From Gordonia iterans (GTDB lineage: Bacteria; Actinomycetota; Actinomycetes; Mycobacteriales; Mycobacteriaceae): DNA of 64,000 nucleotides. The DNA lies in the NCBI RefSeq assembly GCF_002993285.1, contig NZ_CP027433.1, positions 62,001-126,000 on the forward strand, given 5' to 3'. The notes below the pieces were generated by a model. It did not search any database and was not told where the DNA came from. It saw only the letters and a list, made by a program, of their open reading frames with translations. The translations under genes and the position numbers were made by a program. This document shows, piece by piece, positions 44,791 to 53,822 of this stretch. Numbering within the stretch: position 1 is the stretch's first letter; each line of letters begins with the position of its first letter.

Positions 44791-45936
44791 ATGGCCGACG
44801 ACACCACCGACTCCGACGGCGTCGCCGCCGGAGACTCGGCCGACGTCCCGGCGAGCGGATCCCGCCGGTCATGGCGGCGGTGGCTCAAGCTCGGCGGGGT
44901 ACTGCTGGTCGTCGTCATCCTGGCGGTCGAGCTGGTCCTGGTGTGGCCGCATCTCTCCCCGGCGTGGTCCCGGATCGGGGAGATCCACTGGTGGTGGATC
45001 GCCGCGTGCATCGTCGCCTCGATGCTGTCGATGGATGCGCCCGCCCAGGTGCAGCGGGTCCTGATGCGTTCGGCCGGCGTCCGGGTCCGCCAGCGCGAGT
45101 CGCTGGCGGTGATCCTGGCTTCCAACTCGATCTCCCAGACCATGCCCGGCGGTCAGGTGCTCGCGCCCGCGTTCATCTACCGGGAGAGCCGCAAGTGGGG
45201 TGCGACGCCGATCGCCGCGTCGTGGCAACTGGTGATGTCCGGCCTGCTGGCCGGCGTCGGGCTGGCGTTGCTCGGCCTCGGCGGCGCCTTCCTGGCCGGC
45301 GCCAAGACCAGTCCGTTCTCGGTGATCTTCAGCATCTCGGGATTCGTCGTCTTCGTCGTCGTGATGCAGTATCTGGCGAGCCGCCCGGAGTCGCTGGAGG
45401 GCGTCGGCCGACAGGTGTTGGGCTGGATCAACCGGCTCCGGGAGAAACCCGCCGACCACGGCACCGCTCGCCTCCGCCGGGTTCTGGAGCAGTTGCGGGC
45501 GGTCAAACTGGGCCGCCGGGACGCCGGTGAGGCCTTCGGCTGGAGCCTGTTCAACTGGATCGCAGACGTCGCGTGCCTGGCGTTCGCGTGCTATGCCATC
45601 GGCGCCGAGCCCGGGATCGCCGGCCTGATGGTCGCCTACGCGGCGAGCAAAGCGGCCGGCAGCGCCATTCCGCTGCTGCCCGGCGGTCTGGGCGTGTTCG
45701 AGGCGGTGATGATGCCGACACTGGTGAGCGCCGGGATGACCGGTCCCGACGCGATCATGGTGATCATCATCTACCGCATCATCAGCTGGCTGCTCGTGGC
45801 CCTCGTCGGCTGGGTGGTGATCGCCTTCCGCTACCGGCATGCGATCACCTCGCGCGAGGAGATCCGGATCGAGATGGAGCGCGAGGAAGACTCCGAGGAC
45901 GGGGAGGAATCGGGCAGCACCGCTGCCCGGGACTGA
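44791..45936 (+). CDS. Lysylphosphatidylglycerol-synthase-like membrane protein (Rv0204c-like)
   Basis: A 381-residue polytopic protein with about 8 TM helices of the LPG_synthase_TM/UPF0104 family, the flippase-like half of MprF without the aminoacyl-transferase half. Conserved stretches include NSISQTMPGGQVLAPAFIYR and GSAIPLLPGGLGVFEAVM. It corresponds to Rv0204c beside mmpL3. The family may flip a phospholipid or polyprenyl lipid; no substrate is assigned. The ATG at 44791 lies 7 nt after TAGGGT, giving its own leaderless promoter in the 62-bp gap after mmpL3. Confidence 0.86.
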   Translation: MADDTTDSDGVAAGDSADVPASGSRRSWRRWLKLGGVLLVVVILAVELVLVWPHLSPAWSRIGEIHWWWIAACIVASMLSMDAPAQVQRVLMRSAGVRVRQRESLAVILASNSISQTMPGGQVLAPAFIYRESRKWGATPIAASWQLVMSGLLAGVGLALLGLGGAFLAGAKTSPFSVIFSISGFVVFVVVMQYLASRPESLEGVGRQVLGWINRLREKPADHGTARLRRVLEQLRAVKLGRRDAGEAFGWSLFNWIADVACLAFACYAIGAEPGIAGLMVAYAASKAAGSAIPLLPGGLGVFEAVMMPTLVSAGMTGPDAIMVIIIYRIISWLLVALVGWVVIAFRYRHAITSREEIRIEMEREEDSEDGEESGSTAARD

Positions 45937-45982
45937 CCGGCCTCGCCCTGCGGGCGAACCGGGACCGGCTAGCGTTGCCTTC

Positions 45983-46459
45983 ATGACCCCGCCGTCGTCC
46001 AGCCCCCAGTCGTCCACCCCGCCTTCTGCCACCACACCGAGTTCTCCCGTCCGCCCCGTGCTCGCCGGGTCTGCCGTGCTCGACGTGGCAGCCGTGGCGG
46101 TGTTCATCGCGGTGGGCAGGTCCACGCACGACGAGGCGGCGTCGGTGACCGGCTACCTGAACGCCCTGTGGCCGTTCCTGGCCGGACTCGCCGTCGGCTG
46201 GCTGTTCTGTCTCGCCGCGGCCGCCCGCCGACCGCGAGCGACGACCCCCGAGGGCTCCCGATGGGCGCCGCACCGGGTCTTCCCGGCGGGCGTGGTGATC
46301 TGGGTCGGCACCGTCGCGGTGGGCATGGCCTTGCGCTGGGTGGCCGACCAGGGCGTCGCGACGGCGTTCGTCATCGTCGCGTCGATCGCCACGGCGGTCC
46401 TGCTGCTCGGCTGGCGCGTGATCGCCCTCATCCTGGGCGGCCGCCGGATCCGCAGCTGA
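45983..46459 (+). CDS. DUF3054 membrane protein
   Basis: A 158-residue protein with four predicted TM helices after a Pro/Ser/Thr-rich N-terminus of about 28 residues. PVRPVLAGSAVLDVAAVAVFIAVGR begins TM1, and RVFPAGVVIWVGTVAVGMALR forms TM3. This is the DUF3054 pattern; function unknown. The ATG at 45983 lies 7 nt after TAGCGT. Its stop is 6 bp from the stop of the convergent PBP-like gene, with no room for a separate terminator. Confidence 0.78.
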   Translation: MTPPSSSPQSSTPPSATTPSSPVRPVLAGSAVLDVAAVAVFIAVGRSTHDEAASVTGYLNALWPFLAGLAVGWLFCLAAAARRPRATTPEGSRWAPHRVFPAGVVIWVGTVAVGMALRWVADQGVATAFVIVASIATAVLLLGWRVIALILGGRRIRS

Positions 46460-46465
46460 GGCGGG

Positions 46466-48103
46466 TCAGGAGATCCGGTAGTACTTCTGAGCCACCTGCA
46501 GCGCGGCGGTGCCCGAGCGCTGGCCCTCGCAGTAGACGACGATCACCTTGCCTCCGGAGATCCCGACGAACCAGCCCGGACCCTCCGGTCCGTTGGTGCC
46601 GACCAGGGCCCGCAGGCCCGGGGCACCGGTGATCTCGCTGGCGTCGCCGGTGCGTGCGGTGGCCGCCATCGCCGCGGCGATGCGGCGTGTCACCTCCCGG
46701 TCCATCGCACCCAGCCGTCCCCCGGTGACCTTGGTGGGCGGTCCCTTGATGAGGTCGGGCGGCTCGGAGTCGTGCTGCCCGGCCAGCGACCGGGCCACCG
46801 AGACGCCGAGCGTCCCCATGTTCAGCATGGTGGCGGCGAAGTCCTGCGGTGCGAACGCAGCCGCGGACACCGATCCCTCGGCCTTCTGGTGCGGCGCCAC
46901 CACCCCGGGCACGGTCAACGTGACGCCGAGCCCGAGCTTGTGCATCTTCTCGGTGGCCTCGCCGTCGTTCTCGGACGCCGCATCCAGCGCGGAGAAGACC
47001 GGGTCCAGGGTGCTTCCGGTCGGGTAGGCGATGTCGGCGACGACGCGATTGCCGTCGGCGGCGCTGTTCTGCGCCATGCCCAGGATCCCGCCGGTGCGCG
47101 CATCGAAACTCATGATCGTCGCCGGCTGCGCCACCTCCACCGCGGCGTCCCCGAGCGTCAGCTGCTCGTTCTGGTTGATCGTGGTCATCACGTCGGGAGC
47201 GGGGCCGCCCTGCTCACCGGCCAGCTTGATCGGGGGCGAGCCGGGAACCGCCTGCTGCACCTGCCAGCCCGCGGTCGCGTCCCGGAGCGCCTGCCAGTAG
47301 TTGGTCAGCCCGGTCGACAGCGGCGTGGAGAGTCGGCGGTCGGTCATCACCAGCATGCCCGTCTGGACCACTGTCACCCCCACGATCCGTTCGGGGTCGG
47401 AGGCCAGCATCTTCATGTCGGGATTGCGGAGCGTCACCGTGACGGTCTCACCGCCCTGATTGGCGACGATCTTGTCGTTGATCACCCTCGCGGTGACCAG
47501 CGGCGCGATCGGCTTGATCGCCGCGGCCAGCGCGTCGACCGAGCGCTGCAGGTTTCTGGTCGCCGCAGGGTTGATGATGATCTCGTTGACGGGCTGCATC
47601 TGCATGAACGACTTGCCGGACACGCTGCGCACCGTCGGCGCGGGCCGAGCGTCCGTCCGGATCATCTGCAAGCGTCCGCCGACCGGCAGGCCGGTGTGCA
47701 GCAGGCCCGGATCCCACTGCACCTTCCAGCCGGTGGACAGTCGCCGGAGGCTGCCGCTGGTCGTCGTGGAGAAGTCGCGGTCGTCGGCCCACCGCCAGGT
47801 GGTGCTCATGTTGAACGACGCGGTGCCGTCGCTGTACTCGACGGTCTCGGTGACCTTCGCATCCACCTTGCGCGCGTGCATGCCAGCGAAGCTCACGCCG
47901 AGGGCTTCCGCGGCCTGCGAGGGCGAGGTGGTCATCTCGGCGGAGGCCTGCACGTCCTGGGCCGACATCGCCTCAGTGAACGCACGTGCCGCGCGGGCGG
48001 GCTCGCTGTCGTCGTCGCTTCCGCACGCGACCAGAGCGACCGCGGCCAGAGCGCTGACGACGCACGCCGCCACCACCCTCCGGAACCGCAGACCCATGGT
48101 CAC
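46466..48103 (-). CDS. Penicillin-binding-protein-like lipoprotein, catalytically degenerate
   Basis: A 545-residue lipoprotein (lipobox VALVAC near residue 28) with the layout of MecA-type PBPs such as Rv2864c: an NTF2-like N-terminal domain (residues about 35-140), a dimerisation/linker domain, and a transpeptidase-like domain. The SxxK motif aligns at YPTGSTLDPVFSALDAA, where the serine (Ser364) is kept but the lysine is Asp367. The SxN and KTG motifs are also not recognisable (the KTG region reads RALVGTNGPEGPGWFVG). It is therefore likely a non-catalytic homologue. The GTG at 48103 lies 7 nt after TACAGT; an ATG 6 nt downstream is the alternative. Confidence 0.8.
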   Translation of the reverse strand: MTMGLRFRRVVAACVVSALAAVALVACGSDDDSEPARAARAFTEAMSAQDVQASAEMTTSPSQAAEALGVSFAGMHARKVDAKVTETVEYSDGTASFNMSTTWRWADDRDFSTTTSGSLRRLSTGWKVQWDPGLLHTGLPVGGRLQMIRTDARPAPTVRSVSGKSFMQMQPVNEIIINPAATRNLQRSVDALAAAIKPIAPLVTARVINDKIVANQGGETVTVTLRNPDMKMLASDPERIVGVTVVQTGMLVMTDRRLSTPLSTGLTNYWQALRDATAGWQVQQAVPGSPPIKLAGEQGGPAPDVMTTINQNEQLTLGDAAVEVAQPATIMSFDARTGGILGMAQNSAADGNRVVADIAYPTGSTLDPVFSALDAASENDGEATEKMHKLGLGVTLTVPGVVAPHQKAEGSVSAAAFAPQDFAATMLNMGTLGVSVARSLAGQHDSEPPDLIKGPPTKVTGGRLGAMDREVTRRIAAAMAATARTGDASEITGAPGLRALVGTNGPEGPGWFVGISGGKVIVVYCEGQRSGTAALQVAQKYYRIS

Positions 48104-48207
48104 AATCTTCACTGTAGTAACGCGACCTTGGCCAGCGCCCGCGTTCACGTTCCGGCGTCTAAGTGGTCACGATCCGGTCTACGCCCGGATCGGCCGATAA
48201 TGGAACC

Positions 48208-48945
48208 ATGTCTGCGCACGTCGTCCGGGCCGCCGATCGCCCCGTCACCGTCACCGAATGGCTCACCTCCCGCCACGGATTCTCGTTCGGTGATCATTAC
48301 GATCCGGCCGACACCCACCACGGCGTGCTGCTGGTGCACAACGATGAGGTGGTGGCGCCGGGCCGGGGCTTCGACACGCACCCGCACCGAGAGACCGAGA
48401 TCGTCACCTGGGTGCTGTCGGGGACCCTGGTGCACCAGGACTCCCGGGGCCACAGCGGCCTCATTCATCCCGGACTGGCCCAGCGGATGAGTGCCGGCAC
48501 CGGAATCCTGCACTCCGAACGCAACGACCGCGGCCCGACGGCCGACGCCGCGGCGAGCGAACCGGTCCACTACGTGCAGATGTGGCTGCTCCCCGACGAG
48601 ACCGGCCTCGACCCGTCGTACGAACAACGCGACGTCTCCTCCGAGCTCGCTGCCGGTGGTCTCCTGCCGCTCGCCTCCGGCGACCCCGCGCACGATTCGG
48701 CCATCCGGATACGCAACGCCGGCGCCACTTTGTGGGTCGCCCGCTTGGCCGCCGGGGAACGCGCGACGGTGCCCGCCGGCACGTACACCCACCTGTTCGT
48801 CACCGCCGGCGCCGCCGAAGTCGAGGGCACGGTCCTGCAGACCGCCGACACCCTACGTGCCACCGGATTCGCCGGTTCGGTGCTGACCGCGCTCACCGAC
48901 ACCGAGATCCTCCTCTGGACGATGCACAGCGCACTCGGCGAATGA
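48208..48945 (+). CDS. Pirin-family cupin protein
   Basis: A 245-residue bicupin of the pirin/YhhW family. The metal-binding residues are visible as DTHPHRETEIVTWVL (two His) and AGTGILHSERN (His and Glu). Bacterial pirins include quercetinase-like dioxygenases and proteins that tune pyruvate dehydrogenase; this one cannot be placed further. The ATG at 48208 lies 6 nt after a GATAAT -10 box (leaderless). It diverges from the PBP-like gene across 104 bp and precedes zmp1 by 74 bp. Confidence 0.88.
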   Translation: MSAHVVRAADRPVTVTEWLTSRHGFSFGDHYDPADTHHGVLLVHNDEVVAPGRGFDTHPHRETEIVTWVLSGTLVHQDSRGHSGLIHPGLAQRMSAGTGILHSERNDRGPTADAAASEPVHYVQMWLLPDETGLDPSYEQRDVSSELAAGGLLPLASGDPAHDSAIRIRNAGATLWVARLAAGERATVPAGTYTHLFVTAGAAEVEGTVLQTADTLRATGFAGSVLTALTDTEILLWTMHSALGE

Positions 48946-49019
48946 CGGGCCCTCCACGGGGCGGGCCCGGCTACGCTCTGGGCGATGAGGAGGCGCCCCG
49001 GCGTCGTCCGTCCGGCAGT

Positions 49020-51047
49020 ATGGACGACGTGACCACTCTCGAAGACAAGCCCTCCGGCCTCGACCTGAACTGGATCGATGCCTCTGTCGCCGTCGGCGAC
49101 GACCTGTTCAGCCACGTCAACGGACGTTGGCTGGCCGAGCACGAGATCCCCGCCGACCGCAGCGTCGACGGGGCGTTCCACCTCCTGCGTGACAACGCCG
49201 AGGCGCACGTTCGCGAGATCATCGAGGCCTGCGCGGCCGACGACGGCGCGGACCCGGCGTCGAACGCCGCCAAGATCGGTGCGCTCTATTCGTCGTTCAT
49301 GGACACCGAGCGGATCGAGGAACTCGGGATCTCACCGATCTCCGGCGGCCTCGCCGCGATCGCTGGGATCCAGACCGCCACCGAGCTCGCCACCGTGCTC
49401 GGCGAGTTGGCGCGCGGCGGCATCGGCGGGCTGTTCGGCTTCTACGTCGACACCGACTCGAAGGACTCCGATCGCTACCTGGTGCACATCGTGCAGAGCG
49501 GCCTCGGACTGCCGGACGAGTCGTACTACCGCGAAGACAAGCACGCCCAGACGCGCCGGGCCTACGCCGAGCACGTCGAGCGGATGTTCGCGCTCGCCGG
49601 TTTCGACGACGCCGCCGCCCGCGCCGCGACCGTCGTCGACCTGGAGACCGAGCTCGCGTCGCACCACTGGGACGTGGTGCGCCGGCGCGATGCGGAGGCG
49701 ACCTACAACCTGATGACGCGCGACGAGTTCGCCTCGGCCGCCGCCGGATTCGACCTCGACGCCTGGATCGCAGCCCTTTCGACAAGCTCAAGGGGCGCAG
49801 GAGACTCGTACGCGGGGGGTCCGCACGCGGATCCGTTCGGCGAGGTGGTGGTCGGCCAGCCGTCGTTCCTCACCGGCGGCACGCAGGTGCTGGCGCAGCG
49901 CCCGCTCGAGGACGTCAAGACCTGGCTGACCTGGCGACTGCTCCGCGGTGCGGCGCCGTACCTCTCGTCGGCCTTCGTCGACGAGAACTTCGCGTTCTAC
50001 GGCACCACCTTGTCCGGCGCGCCGGAGAACCGGGACCGCTGGAAGCGCGGTGTCGGCTTCGTCGAGGACGCGATGGGCTTCGCCGTCGGCGAGCTGTATG
50101 TGGACAAGCACTTCCCGCCCGCGGCCAAGGCGCGGATGGACGAGCTGATCGACAACCTGATCGAGGCCTACCGCCGCAATATCGCCGACCTGGAGTGGAT
50201 GACCCCGGCTACCCGGGAGAGGGCCCTGGCCAAGCTCGACCGCTTCACTCCGAAGATCGGCTATCCAGCGACGACGCGCGACTACAGCGCCCTGCAGGCG
50301 GACCCGGCCGACCTGATCGGAAACGTCGCCCGTGCCGCCGCCTTCGAGACCGAACGCGAGCTGCGCAAGATCGGGCAGCCGGTAGACCGCGACGAATGGT
50401 TCATGACCCCGCAGACAGTCAACGCCTACTACAACCCGGGCATGAACGAGATCGTCTTCCCGGCCGCGATCCTGCAACCGCCGTTCTTCGACGCCGGAGC
50501 CGACGACGCCGCCAACTACGGCGGAATCGGCGCAGTGATCGGGCATGAGATCGGCCACGGCTTCGACGACCAGGGCGCCAAGTACGACGGCGACGGCAAT
50601 CTGGTGGACTGGTGGACCGACGACGACCGCGCCGAGTTCGGTCAGCGCACCTCCGCTCTGGCCGCCCAGTACCAGCAGTACACGCCGAACGGCCTCGACC
50701 CGAAGTACACGGTCAACGGGGAGTTCACCCTCGGCGAGAACATCGGCGACCTGGGCGGTCTGTCCATCGCGCTGGTGGCGTACCGGATCGCGACGGAGGG
50801 GGACACACCACCGGTGGTGGACGGCCTCACCGGCGAGCAGCGGGTCTTCTTCAGCTGGGCGCAGATCTGGCGAACCAAGACGCGCGACGAGGAGGCCATC
50901 CGCCGGCTCTCGATCGATCCGCATTCCCCGCCGGAGTTCCGCTGCAACGGCGTCGTCCGCAACATCGACGCCTTCTACGACGCGTTCGACGTTCCCGAGA
51001 CCGCGGCGCTCTATCTGGCACCGGACGAGCGCGTCCGGATCTGGTGA
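49020..51047 (+). CDS. zmp1: M13-family zinc metallopeptidase (Zmp1/PepO)
   Basis: A 675-residue neprilysin-type peptidase. The zinc motif is VIGHEIGHGFDDQG (His509, Glu510, His513). The third-ligand motif GENIGDLGGLSIA and NAYYNPGMNEIVFPAAILQ (substrate cleft) are present, and the C-terminus ends RIW. M. tuberculosis Zmp1 (Rv0198c) is 663 residues. No signal peptide is visible, as in Zmp1. A short repeat-A copy (49774-49795) is inserted in frame and encodes LSTSSRG in a loop of the helical domain. The start is ATG 49020. The stop is one base from the GTG of the next gene. Confidence 0.94.
   Translation: MDDVTTLEDKPSGLDLNWIDASVAVGDDLFSHVNGRWLAEHEIPADRSVDGAFHLLRDNAEAHVREIIEACAADDGADPASNAAKIGALYSSFMDTERIEELGISPISGGLAAIAGIQTATELATVLGELARGGIGGLFGFYVDTDSKDSDRYLVHIVQSGLGLPDESYYREDKHAQTRRAYAEHVERMFALAGFDDAAARAATVVDLETELASHHWDVVRRRDAEATYNLMTRDEFASAAAGFDLDAWIAALSTSSRGAGDSYAGGPHADPFGEVVVGQPSFLTGGTQVLAQRPLEDVKTWLTWRLLRGAAPYLSSAFVDENFAFYGTTLSGAPENRDRWKRGVGFVEDAMGFAVGELYVDKHFPPAAKARMDELIDNLIEAYRRNIADLEWMTPATRERALAKLDRFTPKIGYPATTRDYSALQADPADLIGNVARAAAFETERELRKIGQPVDRDEWFMTPQTVNAYYNPGMNEIVFPAAILQPPFFDAGADDAANYGGIGAVIGHEIGHGFDDQGAKYDGDGNLVDWWTDDDRAEFGQRTSALAAQYQQYTPNGLDPKYTVNGEFTLGENIGDLGGLSIALVAYRIATEGDTPPVVDGLTGEQRVFFSWAQIWRTKTRDEEAIRRLSIDPHSPPEFRCNGVVRNIDAFYDAFDVPETAALYLAPDERVRIW
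49774..49795 (+). repeat. Repeat A copy inserted in frame in zmp1
   Basis: CCTTTCGACAAGCTCAAGG (within 49774-49795) matches the inverted edge motif of the 106-bp array (21862-21868 and 22386-22403). It lies in coding sequence and is translated as part of ALSTSSRGAG. Confidence 0.75.
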
Positions 51048-51048
51048 C

Positions 51049-53187
51049 GTGACCCCCGCGCAGGCGCGATCGGCGGCGCGCTGGCTGCTGCCGGCGATCG
51101 CCGTGCTGGTCTGGCTCGGCATCGGAGGAGCCACCGGACCCCTGGCCGGCCAGCTCAGCCAGGTCACCACCACCGAGGCGAGCGCCTTTCTGCCCGCGTC
51201 CGCGGAGTCGACGGCGGTGGCCGAGCAACTCCCCGCATTCACCGACACCGGCTACTTCCCGGCCATCGTGGTCGCCGAACGCGACGGCGGCATCACCGCC
51301 GATGATCGCGCCTACCTGCGCGAAGCCACCGCTCCGCTGGCCGGCGCTGAGGGCTTCGGCCCGGCTTTCTCTCCGGTGCTGCCGTCCGCGGACGGTGCGG
51401 CGGCGCAGCAGTTCGTGCCGATCTCCACCGACGGCAAGCCGCGGCCCCGGATCGAGGAACTGCGCACCGCCCTCGCCGATCCACCGCTCGGGCTGGTGGT
51501 CGCGGTGACCGGACCGGCGGCACAGGCCGCCGATCTGTCCGGGGCGTTCGCCGGAATCGACGGGCTGCTGCTCCTGGTCGCGGGGACGCTGGTGCTGCTC
51601 ATCCTGATCGTGGTCTACCGGTCCCCGATCCTGCCGATCGTGGTGCTGATCTCGGCGATCCTCGCGCTCGCGCTCGCTTCCGGGCTGGTCTACCTGCTCG
51701 CCTCGTCCGGAGTCCTCGAGCTGAACGGCCAGAGCCAGGGCATTCTGTTCATCCTCGTCTTCGGAGCGGCGACCGACTACGCGCTGCTGCTGGTCGCACG
51801 GTACCGGGAGACGCTGGGCGAGTTGGTCGATGCGCGCGCCGCCCTGCGCACAGCGTGGCGGGCCACCCTCCCTGCGATCTCCGCTTCGGCGGGCACCGTG
51901 ATCCTCGGCGTGCTGTGCCTGCTGCTCAGCGACCTGAACTCGAACCGCAGTCTGGGCCCCATCGCGGCGCTGGGCATCGCGGCCTCCTTCCTGGCGTCGA
52001 TCACCTTTCTGCCCGCGATGCTCGCGCTGCTGGGCCGCGCCGCGTTCTGGCCCCGCCGGCCGGAGGTTCACCACGGGCCAGCTCCGATCGCGACCGATCC
52101 GGGGATCAGGGAGTCGCCCGCCTCCTCCTCGCACCGGATCTGGGCGCGTATCGCGGCGTTCGTGGCGGCGGCGCCCCGCCGGGTCTGGGCGGCCACCCTC
52201 GCCGTACTGATCCTGGGTGCCGTGTTCGCCCCGATGTTCCGCGCCGACGGCGTGGCCACGAACGACTTCTTCCTCGGCCAGGTGGAGTCCGTCGAGGGCG
52301 CGCGGATCCACGCGCAGCACTTCGAAGCAGGCTCCGGCAGTCCGACCTGGATCCTCGTCGACGCCTCGGCCGCCGGCGATGCCGAGCGCATCGCCGACGG
52401 CACGCCCGGAGTCGCCGAGGCCGCCGTCCTGGACCGCGACGGTGCGCCCGTCGTCCGCGACGGACGCTCCGCGGTGCAGGTGACCCTGACCGACGATCCG
52501 GACTCACTGGCCGCGCAGGACACGGTCGCCACGCTCCGCGACGAACTCGACGGTCTGCCCAGCGCGCAGGTCGGCGGCGCCACCGCCGTGGACCTCGACA
52601 CCCGGCTGGCCGCCGAGCACGACCGTAATCTCGTCATCCCGGCGGTGCTCGTGGTGGTTCTGCTGGTGCTGATCCTGCTGTTGCGCTCGCTGGCCGCGCC
52701 GGCCCTGTTGCTGGCGACGACGGTGCTCTCCTTCGCGACGACCCTGGGAATCGCCGCGCTGCTGTTCAACGGCCCCTTCGACTTCCCGGGCGCCGATCCG
52801 ACGGTCCCGCTGTTCGCCTTCGTCTTCCTGGTCGCGCTCGGCATCGACTACAACATCTTCCTGATGACCCGGGCCCGCGAGGAGGCGCGGCGCCACGGCA
52901 CCCGGGCGGGCATGATCACCGCGCTGACCAGTACCGGCGGGGTGATCAGCGCAGCGGGCATCGTGCTGGCCGCCACCTTCGCGGCGCTCGCGGTGATCCC
53001 CCTGCTGTTCCTGGCGCAGGTCGCGTTCCTGGTCGCCGCCGGCGTGCTGATCGACACCCTGATCGTGCGCTCGCTCCTGGTGCCCGCGGTGACCCTCGAC
53101 GCGGGGCGGCGCATCTGGTGGCCGAATCGTGCCATGACCGCGCAGACGGCGCCTGAAGAAGGCGGTTCGGCGAGAATGGCCGGGTGA
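51049..53187 (+). CDS. MMPL/RND-family transporter
   Basis: A 712-residue membrane protein with the two-fold RND pattern: TM1, an extracytoplasmic domain, TM2-6, then the repeat. Asp-containing TM4 motifs are FGAATDYALLLVARYRE and LGIDYNIFLMTRAREE. It belongs to the shorter actinobacterial MMPL group (about 700 residues), distinct from MmpL3 at 41564. Exported substrates in this group are lipids, siderophores or drugs. The GTG at 51049 starts one base after the zmp1 stop, and the gene's stop overlaps the GTG of the channel gene, so it is co-translated with both. Confidence 0.87.
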   Translation: MTPAQARSAARWLLPAIAVLVWLGIGGATGPLAGQLSQVTTTEASAFLPASAESTAVAEQLPAFTDTGYFPAIVVAERDGGITADDRAYLREATAPLAGAEGFGPAFSPVLPSADGAAAQQFVPISTDGKPRPRIEELRTALADPPLGLVVAVTGPAAQAADLSGAFAGIDGLLLLVAGTLVLLILIVVYRSPILPIVVLISAILALALASGLVYLLASSGVLELNGQSQGILFILVFGAATDYALLLVARYRETLGELVDARAALRTAWRATLPAISASAGTVILGVLCLLLSDLNSNRSLGPIAALGIAASFLASITFLPAMLALLGRAAFWPRRPEVHHGPAPIATDPGIRESPASSSHRIWARIAAFVAAAPRRVWAATLAVLILGAVFAPMFRADGVATNDFFLGQVESVEGARIHAQHFEAGSGSPTWILVDASAAGDAERIADGTPGVAEAAVLDRDGAPVVRDGRSAVQVTLTDDPDSLAAQDTVATLRDELDGLPSAQVGGATAVDLDTRLAAEHDRNLVIPAVLVVVLLVLILLLRSLAAPALLLATTVLSFATTLGIAALLFNGPFDFPGADPTVPLFAFVFLVALGIDYNIFLMTRAREEARRHGTRAGMITALTSTGGVISAAGIVLAATFAALAVIPLLFLAQVAFLVAAGVLIDTLIVRSLLVPAVTLDAGRRIWWPNRAMTAQTAPEEGGSARMAG

Positions 53188-53795
53188 GCAAGAACAGTCC
53201 CGATCGGACCGACGCACCCGCCGACGAGTCGACTGACGACGCTCCGGTCATCAAGCCCCAGGGCGTCGTCGAATCCGCGGCCCTCGACAACGTCAACGCC
53301 GGCTGGATCTCACGGGCGCTGCTCGGACCGGTCTTCGCCGCGTGCGTGATGCTGATCGCCTACTTCTTGCTGCCGTTCAATCAGAAGAGCGACTGGAACG
53401 TGCTCGGTTCGGTGGTCGGCGCGCTGCTGCTGCTCGCCTTCTGCGTCTGGGAGATCCGCAGCTTTCTGCACGCGACGTACCCGCTGGCGGCGGCCCTGGA
53501 AATGCTCGCCGCCCTGGTGATGCTGTACCTGATCAGCTTCTCGACCGTCTACTTCATCTTCTCCGACTACGATCCCGGCAGCTTCAACGAGCACCTGACC
53601 CGCATGGACGCACTGTACTTCTGCCTCACCGTGTTCACGACGACGGGTTTCGGCGACATCGACGCCCTCACGCAGGGCGCGCGGATCGCGGTGTCGATCC
53701 AGATGGTCAGCAATCTGATCCTGATCGGTCTGGGCTTCCGCCTGTTCAGCATGGTGGTGACGGCCCGGCTCCGCGCGAGCCGGGAGACCGCCTGA
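53184..53795 (+). CDS. Two-TM potassium-channel-like protein (ion_trans_2)
   Basis: A 203-residue membrane protein with an acidic disordered N-terminus (about 40 residues) and about four hydrophobic helices. The pore loop LTVFTTTGFGDIDALTQGARI matches the K+-channel filter pattern T-x-G-[FY]-G-D. It lacks a RCK/TrkA-N domain, so gating is not evident. The GTG at 53184 overlaps the MMPL stop (GTGA). A short gap leads to the convergent hydrolase gene. Confidence 0.82.
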   Translation: MSKNSPDRTDAPADESTDDAPVIKPQGVVESAALDNVNAGWISRALLGPVFAACVMLIAYFLLPFNQKSDWNVLGSVVGALLLLAFCVWEIRSFLHATYPLAAALEMLAALVMLYLISFSTVYFIFSDYDPGSFNEHLTRMDALYFCLTVFTTTGFGDIDALTQGARIAVSIQMVSNLILIGLGFRLFSMVVTARLRASRETA

Positions 53796-53822
53796 GCCAC
53801 GCCGCCGATCAGGCACGGAAGA

